7,172 nt of DNA from Flavobacterium sp. Lineage in GTDB: Bacteria > Bacteroidota > Bacteroidia > Flavobacteriales > Flavobacteriaceae. The stretch is from NCBI GenBank assembly GCA_030152225.1, contig JASLHL010000157.1, positions 1-7,172 of the forward strand. Reading direction: 5' to 3'. A program made the position numbers and the translations under genes. The notes under the pieces are model-generated. The model worked only from the letters and a program-made list of their open reading frames with translations. It did not search any database and was not told the DNA's origin. This document shows, piece after piece, positions 1 through 5,060 of the stretch; the stretch's first letter is position 1, and each line of letters begins with the position of its first letter.

Positions 1-48
1 AAAAATCATCGTGTTTTTTTTAATAAAAATAATTCAATGTAATATTTC

Positions 49-92
49 AAGTCCTTTTGGTAACGTACGACGACCAAAAGGACTTTTTTTTT
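49..92 (+). terminator. Intrinsic terminator of an upstream gene
   Basis: A perfect 12-bp stem is visible: AAGTCCTTTTGG at 49-60 pairs with CCAAAAGGACTT at 74-85. The loop is 13 nt, and the right arm runs directly into a T9 tract at 84-92. This is the classic rho-independent layout. It points rightward, so it should end a transcript from a gene lying left of the window. It sits only 32 nt before the start of the OsmC-like gene, leaving little room for a promoter between them; that gene may depend on readthrough or on a promoter overlapping the hairpin. Confidence 0.9.
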
Positions 93-124
93 GAGGTAAA
101 GTGTCGTATTTAAAACAAGAAAAA

Positions 125-577
125 ATGAGTAAAAAAGTAGTAAAAGTATTGGGGTTTTCAGTGAGGGAAAGTCAATTGGCAATCAAAACAGCTAACTTTT
201 CTTTTACCGTAAGAGACGGAAGAGAATTGGTGAGAGCAGCACAAGTAGATTCAGAAGAATTGCTCTTGGCAAAATTGGCAGGAAGTATTCACGCTGTAGG
301 GAATTTAGTAGGATCAACGCTAAATGTAGATCTTAAATCAATCCAAATTGAGGTGAGTGGCGTGTTAAACGAAATCCAACAAAAAGAGGAGTTAAATGCA
401 AGCGCATTTCGACAAATTGACGTGATTGTCAAACCGACATCAACAGCGTCTATCGTGGTATTGAAAGAATGGATGGATGCAGTAAAATCAGCATGCCCTG
501 TGTTTGCTAATTTTAAACAACAAACACCGACAATTGTGACGTTGGTAAAGGAATATGATCATGTAAATGTGGCTTAG
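125..577 (+). CDS. OsmC/Ohr-family protein lacking the first conserved Cys
   Basis: This 150-residue protein is the usual length for the OsmC/Ohr family, thiol-dependent peroxidases that reduce organic hydroperoxides in the cytoplasm. The match rests on two regions: SEELLLAKLAGS (residues 43-54 from this start), which corresponds to the family's helix motif xEELLLAALAGC, and the C-terminal SACPVFANFKQQTPT (122-136), which corresponds to the second-cysteine motif CPV followed by a Pro-containing strand. The second Cys (TGC at 494-496) is present. The first is replaced by Ser (AGT at 284-286), and the protein has no other Cys, so ordinary two-Cys peroxidase chemistry seems impossible. I chose ATG 125 over the in-frame GTG at 101: it follows an A-rich leader (AAAACAAGAAAAA) typical of the phylum, and the family core begins soon after it. 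No partner gene is evident. The family assignment is fairly secure; the biochemical role is not. Confidence 0.8.
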   Translation: MSKKVVKVLGFSVRESQLAIKTANFSFTVRDGRELVRAAQVDSEELLLAKLAGSIHAVGNLVGSTLNVDLKSIQIEVSGVLNEIQQKEELNASAFRQIDVIVKPTSTASIVVLKEWMDAVKSACPVFANFKQQTPTIVTLVKEYDHVNVA

Positions 578-595
578 TATGACGGACTCTAATTT

Positions 596-663
596 TTTAG
601 TTGCGGTTTAGTGTGCTATTCTCTGCCGAATAGCGGAAAACAGCGCACTAAATCACAATTAAA
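596..663. repeat. Long imperfect inverted repeat (stem-loop)
   Basis: Positions 596-617 face 642-663 in a 22-position stem: 18 Watson-Crick pairs, three G-T pairs, and one C/A mismatch at 604/655. The 24-nt loop is 618-641. The core arms are TTTAGTGTGCT (607-617) and AGCGCACTAAA (642-652). An alternative inner hairpin, CTATTC/GAATAG (616-621 with 628-633), overlaps the top of the stem. It lies between the OsmC-like gene and the ABC gene. There is no T tract directly on the right arm; a T-rich run starts about 8 nt later. It could be a weak terminator for the first gene, a structured leader or regulatory site for the second, or a small palindromic repeat element. Confidence 0.65.
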
Positions 664-668
664 TAGCT

Positions 669-676
669 TATTTTTG
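669..676 (+). promoter_or_regulatory. Candidate -7 promoter box for the ABC gene
   Basis: TATTTTTG matches the Bacteroidota -7 consensus TAnnTTTG exactly. It ends 24 nt before the ATG at 701, giving a short leader. No TTG-type -33 element is visible at the expected spacing, where the right arm of the inverted repeat lies instead. The match is short and in AT-rich DNA, so chance is possible. Confidence 0.4.
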
Positions 677-700
677 TTTTAGACCTATTACATTTTATTC

Positions 701-2383
701 ATGTCAACACAAAAAACATTGCTTACCGTTGAGAATCTCCAAGTTAGTTTTAAGCATAACAAGGATTGGAAGGCTATTGTACAAGGCGTTTCCTTTGATC
801 TATATGCCAATCAAATCTTGGGTATCGTTGGGGAATCAGGTTCAGGCAAGTCTGTGAGTTCGTTGGCTCTTATGCGTTTACTTCCCGCGCATCAAAGTAA
901 AATTGAAGGAAGGATTGAATTTGAAGGGGATGATTTAACCGCATTTAGCGAGGAGGAATACCGTCAAGTTCGCGGAAATAAAATAGCCATGATTTTCCAA
1001 GAACCCATGAGTGCATTAAATCCATCGATGCGCTGTGGGTATCAAGTGGAAGAAATGTTGCGTTTGCATACGCCACTACGTGGTACTGCACTCAAGCAAC
1101 GCGTCATGGCGCTATTCGAGCAAGTAAAGTTACCTGCTCCTGACGAGGTGTACCGAAAGTACCCTCATCAATTATCTGGAGGGCAAAAGCAACGGGTGGT
1201 TATTGCTATGGCAATTGCGTGTAAACCAACCTTATTAATCGCTGATGAACCTACAACCGCTTTGGATGTAACGGTTCAGAAAGACATTATACATTTACTC
1301 AAAGAACTACAGGCAGAGACACAAATGGCGATGATTTTTATTTCCCATGACTTAGGCTTGGTTTCGAGTATTGCCGATGAGGTCATGGTGATGTATCAAG
1401 GCAAAGTAGTCGAAAAAGGTGCCACAGAAGCGGTGTTCCGTCAACCCCAACAACGGTATACACAGGCGTTGATTGCCGCTCGACCTTCAAGTTCTATTCG
1501 ATTAAAGCGCTTGCCTACCATCCAAGATTTTGTTGAAAATACAGTGCCAGAGCTTGTAATCACAGTTGAAGAACGTCAACAGGGCCATCGCAAATTATAT
1601 GCACAACAACCGCTTTTGTCTGTGCGTGATGTAGCTAAAGATTATATATCAAGTGTAGGCCTATGGGGTAAAAAGAGTTTTCGTGCCTTGGATCAAATTA
1701 ATTTTGAGGTATATGAAGGAGAAACCTTGGGATTAGTAGGAGAAAGTGGTTGTGGTAAATCTACTTTGGGCAATGCTATTTTACAGCTTGACCCCGCGTC
1801 ATCAGGTGCTATTTTTTATCAAGGTGTTGATATTACGCAAGTAAAAGGCAAGGCACTTCGCGCCTTGCGAAAAGATATTCAAATTATTTTTCAAGATCCT
1901 TTTTCTTCTTTAAATCCAAAGTTAACAGTGGGACAGGCCATCATGGAACCCATGGTTGTTCACGGATTATTTGGCAACAAAAAAGAGAAAAAGCAAAAAG
2001 TGTTAGCACTTTTACAACAGGTCGGACTAGAAGCAGAAGCTTTCGATCGTTATCCTCATGAATTTTCGGGTGGACAACGTCAACGTATCGGTATTGCGCG
2101 TACCATTGCAGTACATCCCAAATTAATTATCTGTGACGAATCTGTTTCCGCTTTAGATATATCAGTCCAAGCCCAAGTATTAAATTTGCTGAATGAACTC
2201 AAACAACAGTATCAATTTACCTATATATTTATTTCACATGATTTAGCAGTAGTGAAATATATGTCGGATCAAGTATTGGTGATGAACAAAGGCAAAGTAG
2301 AAGAAATTCGCGAAGCCGATGACTTATATGCTCACCCTAAAACTCCGTATACACAAAAGTTAATTGCCTCTATCTTAGAATAA
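701..2383 (+). CDS. Fused tandem ABC ATPase, di/oligopeptide-importer type
   Basis: This 560-residue cytoplasmic protein contains two complete ABC nucleotide-binding domains, like a DppD-DppF fusion or the YejF/GsiA type. Domain 1 (about 5-265) has Walker A GESGSGKS (44-51), Q-loop Gln100, signature LSGGQ (158-162), Walker B LLIADEP with Glu183, and switch His216. Domain 2 (about 303-560) has Walker A GESGCGKS (347-354), Gln398, signature FSGGQ (455-459), Walker B LIICDES with Glu480, and His513. Each domain ends in the proline-containing tail seen in peptide-importer ATPases (QPQQRYTQALIAA near 248-260; HPKTPYTQKLIASI near 545-558). All catalytic residues are intact in both halves, so both sites should hydrolyse ATP. 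No permease or substrate-binding protein gene lies in the window, so its membrane partners must be encoded elsewhere. Family membership suggests import of peptides or related solutes; the actual substrate cannot be read from the sequence. Confidence 0.93.
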   Translation: MSTQKTLLTVENLQVSFKHNKDWKAIVQGVSFDLYANQILGIVGESGSGKSVSSLALMRLLPAHQSKIEGRIEFEGDDLTAFSEEEYRQVRGNKIAMIFQEPMSALNPSMRCGYQVEEMLRLHTPLRGTALKQRVMALFEQVKLPAPDEVYRKYPHQLSGGQKQRVVIAMAIACKPTLLIADEPTTALDVTVQKDIIHLLKELQAETQMAMIFISHDLGLVSSIADEVMVMYQGKVVEKGATEAVFRQPQQRYTQALIAARPSSSIRLKRLPTIQDFVENTVPELVITVEERQQGHRKLYAQQPLLSVRDVAKDYISSVGLWGKKSFRALDQINFEVYEGETLGLVGESGCGKSTLGNAILQLDPASSGAIFYQGVDITQVKGKALRALRKDIQIIFQDPFSSLNPKLTVGQAIMEPMVVHGLFGNKKEKKQKVLALLQQVGLEAEAFDRYPHEFSGGQRQRIGIARTIAVHPKLIICDESVSALDISVQAQVLNLLNELKQQYQFTYIFISHDLAVVKYMSDQVLVMNKGKVEEIREADDLYAHPKTPYTQKLIASILE

Positions 2384-2421
2384 ACAAAGGGTTTGCATGG
2401 AATAGCGCGTTGTTTCGATTG

Positions 2422-2456
2422 TTTTTGTTAATTTTACAGAATCACTTTTAGTGTTG
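2422..2456 (+). promoter_or_regulatory. Weak candidate promoter for lipoprotein copy one
   Basis: TTTTTG (2422-2427) is followed 21 nt later by TAGTGTTG (2449-2456), which matches the -7 consensus TAnnTTTG with one mismatch. The spacing fits Bacteroidota promoters. The TAGTGTTG box is conserved upstream of copy two (3075-3082), but no -33-like TTTG accompanies it there. An alternative -7 candidate is TAATTTTA at 2429-2436 with TTG at 2410-2412. Confidence 0.25.
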
Positions 2457-2527
2457 AGCGTAAAGACCAAAGACGTGTGCTTCGTAGCGCATAAAAGAAA
2501 ACAATAAAAAAACAACTAGAGTATCCC
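2445..2527 (+). repeat. Leader repeat, copy 1 (upstream of lipoprotein gene one)
   Basis: This roughly 80-bp leader resembles the one before the second lipoprotein gene (3072-3152). Shared blocks in the same order are TTTAGTGTTGAG, GTGCTTCG and an AACAACTA-AGTAT block just before the ATG. The distance from GTGTTGAG to the start codon is 77 nt here and 76 nt there. The leader was therefore duplicated together with the gene. Confidence 0.75.
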
Positions 2528-3013
2528 ATGAAAAAAGTCACAACCTATTTCTGTCTATTTTTTCTTATTTTTTGTACAGCCTGTAGTAGCGATGATGCTT
2601 CAAAAGAATCTTATCCCAAGATAGCGGAAGAAGATAAAGCCTTGTTACCTGGGGATTGGCAATTACTAAATTATTCAAATCTTAAGGGCGATGCCGTTGA
2701 TTTAAAAAAAGAGGGTATTCTAATTTATTATCAATTCGCGTCTGTTGGAATACTGGATATTCGCAATGTTTCAGGAAAACCAATTGAGTTGGCGTCTAAT
2801 TCTAGGTATCTGAGTACTACGAGAACGTTGAACTATATGTACGCTAACATAGAATCAAAAGACGAAAAAGAAAAAAGAGGAGAGAAATTGTATTTTTATG
2901 ACATGCGTTTAGCGTTTGATATGCAGGTGAGTCAAGATCAATTGATTATTACGGAGATTGGTGGTGAAATTTTGACATTTAAGCGATCAATCGAAGAAGA
3001 TAACGTTGAATAA
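2528..3013 (+). CDS. Surface-type lipoprotein, single domain; truncated paralogue (copy one)
   Basis: This 161-residue lipoprotein precursor has a Lys-Lys n-region, a hydrophobic core (about 5-16) and a lipobox ending ACSS with Cys19 as the acylation site. The mature start CSSDDA carries acidic residues at +4/+5, like the Bacteroidota lipoprotein export signal, so outer-surface display is likely. The rest is one domain of about 125 residues, opening with YPKIAEEDKALLPGDWQL (29-46) and closing with QLIITEIGGEILTFKRS (138-154). It is closely similar to the first domain of the next gene. The LLxGxWQL opening and the beta-rich L-x-F-x-R ending resemble lipocalin-like Bacteroidota lipoproteins, but that is only a fold guess. 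Its stop sits where copies two and three have the Tyr that begins domain 2, and homology continues in frame past the stop, so this is a shortened two-domain gene. The remaining domain looks intact and could still be exported. Function unknown. Confidence 0.85.
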   Translation: MKKVTTYFCLFFLIFCTACSSDDASKESYPKIAEEDKALLPGDWQLLNYSNLKGDAVDLKKEGILIYYQFASVGILDIRNVSGKPIELASNSRYLSTTRTLNYMYANIESKDEKEKRGEKLYFYDMRLAFDMQVSQDQLIITEIGGEILTFKRSIEEDNVE

Positions 3014-3037
3014 TCTGCAATCGCAGCGGATGAAAAA
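3014..3037 (+). pseudogene. Remnant of the lost second domain of copy one
   Basis: Reading on in frame after the TAA at 3011-3013 gives SAIAADEK, which aligns with PAIAQHQK in copy two (residues 162-169) and PVVSQADK in copy three (164-171). At DNA level, GAATAATCTGCAATCGCA here matches GAATATCCTGCAATTGCA at 3630-3647, so the stop arises from one T-to-A change. Homology ends at an A5G run (3033-3038), after which the sequence matches the region upstream of copy three. This marks a deletion junction. Confidence 0.7.
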
Positions 3038-3059
3038 GTTTACTCCCGGATTTATTTTA
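3033..3059 (+). repeat. Upstream-region repeat, copy 1 (matches 4092-4118)
   Basis: These 27 bases match 4092-4118, upstream of the third lipoprotein gene, at 23 of 27 positions. Both begin AAAAAGTTTA and contain GATTTATTT. Here the block lies straight after the remnant of domain 2 of copy one; at 4092 it lies in ordinary intergenic DNA after a terminator. It is probably the ancestral upstream segment of each gene in the array. Confidence 0.7.
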
Positions 3060-3069
3060 TAAAATAAAT
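3050..3069. repeat. Perfect 20-bp AT-only palindrome upstream of copy two
   Basis: ATTTATTTTATAAAATAAAT is an exact inverted repeat centred between 3059 and 3060. It lies 83 bp before the start of the second lipoprotein gene. It could be a repressor or regulator operator, or an AT-rich chance palindrome. The equivalent place before copy three has the split arms ATTTAT (4109-4114) and ATAAAT (4128-4133) flanking a -7-like box. Confidence 0.5.
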
Positions 3070-3071
3070 TT

Positions 3072-3152
3072 CTTTAGTGTTGAGATTACAGCGCAACACA
3101 AGTGCTTCGCGGAGTATGGAAAAGAATAGTAAAAGAACAACTATAGTATACG
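3072..3152 (+). repeat. Leader repeat, copy 2 (upstream of lipoprotein gene two)
   Basis: This is the counterpart of 2445-2527, with the same ordered blocks CTTTAGTGTTGAG, GTGCTTCG and AACAACTATAGTAT before the ATG. The intervening bases have diverged, which suggests the conserved blocks may be functional (promoter or leader elements) as well as simply inherited by duplication. Confidence 0.75.
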
Positions 3153-3986
3153 ATGAAAAATATTACAACTTATTTATGTCTATTTTTTCTTATTTTTTGC
3201 ACGGCTTGTAGCAGTGATGATTCTTCAAAGAGAGCATACCCAAAGATAGCTGAAGAAGAAAAAGCCTTATTACTAGGGGATTGGCAACTACTAAGTTATT
3301 CCGATTCTCAGGGAAATTTAGTTGATTTTAAACAAAACGGTATCTTAATTTATTATTATTTTATCCCAAATGGAGTGTTACAAATCGATAATGTTTCTTC
3401 AAAATATGACAGTTTGTTGACTGGGAGAGCTAGGTATCTGATAGAAACGATTGACGTAAATTATAATTTTTGGAGAATAGAATTTAAAGAAGAGATCGAA
3501 GATCAAGGGGAAAAATTAATTTTTTTAGGGTTTATGTTTGATATACAGGCGAGCCAAGATCAATTGATTTTGACGAACACAGAGGGAGGTATCTTGACTT
3601 TTAAACGATCAAACAAGGGAGATGACATCGAATATCCTGCAATTGCACAGCATCAAAAAAGCTTGTTATATTCAAATAAATGGAAATTAGAAGCTATTTA
3701 TGCTTTTAACGGAGCAACGAGATCGTTTGACCAAGAGGAAGAAGTGATTTATTATATTGGTGATACTCATGTTGTTATAAGTGAAAACGAGGTCGATATA
3801 ACGGATGAGTTTGCAGCGCTACTAGAACCTAGATCGATTCCTTGTTCGTATCGCTACGATTTTGATTGGGAAAAAAGGGAAGTACTCCATGTAGAGGATT
3901 TGGGAGGATTTAGGGTGGAAATCGAAGATGAAGAGTTAACACTAACCCAAAAAGAGGGCTATCTGCTTAGATTCAGTAAGAAATAA
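3153..3986 (+). CDS. Two-domain surface-type lipoprotein (copy two)
   Basis: This 277-residue lipoprotein precursor has a hydrophobic signal (about 5-16) and acylation at Cys19. CSSDDSS follows, with an acidic pair at +4/+5 as in phylum-typical surface-export signals. Domain 1 (about 29-153) opens YPKIAEEEKALLLGDWQL and closes LILTNTEGGILTFKRS; it is the close relative of copy one. Domain 2 (about 161-277) opens with the same motif in weaker form, YPAIAQHQKSLLYSNKWKLE, and contains YRYDFDWEKREVLHVEDLG (233-251), nearly identical in copy three. It ends LTLTQKEGYLLRFSKK. The first 23 bases from 3177 to 3199, within the signal peptide, are identical to copy one (2552-2574), pointing to a recent duplication. 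A strong terminator follows directly. No catalytic motif is visible. A lipocalin-like beta fold is possible from the LLxGxWQL openings and L-x-F endings. Function unknown; binding or structural roles on the cell surface fit best. Confidence 0.9.
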   Translation: MKNITTYLCLFFLIFCTACSSDDSSKRAYPKIAEEEKALLLGDWQLLSYSDSQGNLVDFKQNGILIYYYFIPNGVLQIDNVSSKYDSLLTGRARYLIETIDVNYNFWRIEFKEEIEDQGEKLIFLGFMFDIQASQDQLILTNTEGGILTFKRSNKGDDIEYPAIAQHQKSLLYSNKWKLEAIYAFNGATRSFDQEEEVIYYIGDTHVVISENEVDITDEFAALLEPRSIPCSYRYDFDWEKREVLHVEDLGGFRVEIEDEELTLTQKEGYLLRFSKK

Positions 3987-3987
3987 A

Positions 3988-4028
3988 AAACAAAAAGGTC
4001 AAAAGCATTGCTTTTGACCTTTTTGTTT
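3988..4028. terminator. Intrinsic terminator after copy two
   Basis: A perfect 19-bp stem (3988-4006 with 4010-4028) has an ATT loop. It includes the core AAAAAGGTCAAAAGC and its complement. It begins 2 nt after the stop codon. The A-rich left and T-rich right flanks allow it to work in both directions. The 15-nt core is the same as in the terminator after copy three, so the terminator belongs to the duplicated unit. Confidence 0.92.
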
Positions 4029-4091
4029 GGTGACAAAGGATGTTCTTGATAGGAACTATGGGAAGGAAAAACAGTTGAAAAGAAGGAGGTA

Positions 4092-4118
4092 AAAAAGTTT
4101 ATTTCCTGATTTATTTGA
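4092..4118 (+). repeat. Upstream-region repeat, copy 2 (matches 3033-3059)
   Basis: This matches 3033-3059 at 23 of 27 positions, including AAAAAGTTTA and GATTTATTT. It lies between the terminator of copy two and the start of copy three. A sixth A precedes it at 4091; the same AAAAAAG string occurs in domain 2 of copy two (3655-3661), which supports microhomology at the deletion junction in copy one. Confidence 0.7.
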
Positions 4119-4119
4119 T

Positions 4120-4127
4120 TACTTTCG
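4120..4127 (+). promoter_or_regulatory. Candidate -7 box for copy three
   Basis: TACTTTCG differs at one position from TAnnTTTG. It is the same octamer as the candidate for the saccharopine dehydrogenase gene on the other strand. It lies 37 nt before the ATG at 4165. No clear -33 element is visible at the normal spacing. It is flanked by the inverted arms ATTTAT (4109-4114) and ATAAAT (4128-4133). Confidence 0.35.
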
Positions 4128-4164
4128 ATAAATTAACTTAAAAAAATATAGAACAGTCTAAACC

Positions 4165-5010
4165 ATGAAAAAATTATTCCCTTACTTACTTTTTTTAGGT
4201 CTTATCTTCTGTACGGGGTGCAGTAAGGAAGAGTCTTCGCCATCCTCTTATACTAAAATAACAAAGGAAGAAAAAGAGTTATTAATAGGTAACTGGCAGT
4301 TGAGCCATTATTCGAATCGTGAAGGTGTGCAGTTTGATTTGATTCAAGAGGGTATTTTGATTCATTATGTTTTTACACAACATGGCACAGTAAACATTAG
4401 CAATGTGTCATCGAGACTCCTTCAATATACAGGTACTTCGTTTAGTATGACGAAAAGTGAGACATTGAATTACTTGTTCGATTATGTCCCCCAATGGGAT
4501 AAGGAAGCCCCTAAGAAAGAGCTTTTGTATTTTCGAAGCCCGTTTGATACAAGCCTTCCGCTTGATTTAGAAGTAACGCCACATCAATTGATCTTGAAAC
4601 ATGAAGAAGGAGATGTGTTTACATTTAGGCGTATGGATGCGGGTGAAGACTATCCTGTGGTTTCACAAGCAGATAAACTGTTAGTTGTTGGCCATTGGCA
4701 ATTGAAGAGTATTAGAGCATTCAGTGGAGCGAAGCGATTTATCGAAGACAATGAACGATTGATCTATCATTTTACCTATGAAGATAAATTAGTTATTGAG
4801 AATAGATCAACAAACTTTGATGGTGTATTTGATCGTTTCCTAAAAGTAAACATTAGCGATTATGCTTATCGCTATGATTTTGCTTGGGAAAAAAGAGAAA
4901 TACTCGATATAGCAGATTTAGGAGTTTATCGAGTGCAAGTAACGGATCAGGAACTTGTCTTGACGCAAACAGACGGGTATATCCTTAAATTTTTACGTGT
5001 AAACCAATAA
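4165..5010 (+). CDS. Two-domain surface-type lipoprotein (copy three)
   Basis: This 281-residue lipoprotein precursor has a Lys-Lys n-region, a hydrophobic stretch (about 5-16) and acylation at Cys19. The mature start is CSKEES, which fits the K-(D/E)2 form of the Bacteroidota surface-export signal at +3 to +5. Domain 1 (about 29-156) opens YTKITKEEKELLIGNWQL and closes QLILKHEEGDVFTFRR. Domain 2 (about 163-281) opens YPVVSQADKLLVVGHWQLKS, contains YRYDFAWEKREILDIADLG (235-253) and closes LVLTQTDGYILKFLR. It is clearly paralogous to copy two along its whole length but more diverged than copies one and two are from each other, and its leader differs too, so it probably split off first. The terminator after it is shared with the convergent gene. 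Function unknown; no enzyme motif is seen. Confidence 0.9.
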   Translation: MKKLFPYLLFLGLIFCTGCSKEESSPSSYTKITKEEKELLIGNWQLSHYSNREGVQFDLIQEGILIHYVFTQHGTVNISNVSSRLLQYTGTSFSMTKSETLNYLFDYVPQWDKEAPKKELLYFRSPFDTSLPLDLEVTPHQLILKHEEGDVFTFRRMDAGEDYPVVSQADKLLVVGHWQLKSIRAFSGAKRFIEDNERLIYHFTYEDKLVIENRSTNFDGVFDRFLKVNISDYAYRYDFAWEKREILDIADLGVYRVQVTDQELVLTQTDGYILKFLRVNQ

Positions 5011-5012
5011 GA

Positions 5013-5045
5013 AAAAAGGTCAAAAGCGCAGCTTTTGACCTTTTT
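5013..5045. terminator. Bidirectional terminator between convergent genes
   Basis: A 15-bp perfect stem (AAAAAGGTCAAAAGC at 5013-5027 with its complement at 5031-5045) has a GCA loop. It has A/T tracts on both sides, so it can end the lipoprotein transcript rightward and the saccharopine dehydrogenase transcript leftward. The arms are identical to the core of the hairpin at 3988-4028; only the loop and flanks differ. Confidence 0.92.
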
Positions 5046-5060
5046 GTATTTTAATAGATT

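Noticed and set aside
101..124. GTG start extending the OsmC-like protein by eight residues
   Set aside because: The extension lies partly in the leader just after the terminator, adds no family-conserved residues, and the ATG at 125 has the A-rich leader typical of the phylum.
2472..2490. Short hairpin TGTGC/GCGCA in the leader of copy one
   Set aside because: The stem is only five pairs including a G-T, and the pairing is not kept in the corresponding leader of copy two.
4082..4089. Strong Shine-Dalgarno-like AAGGAGGT upstream of copy three
   Set aside because: No start codon lies at a suitable distance downstream with an open frame, and it is about 75 nt from the real ATG. Genes in this phylum rarely depend on such sites.
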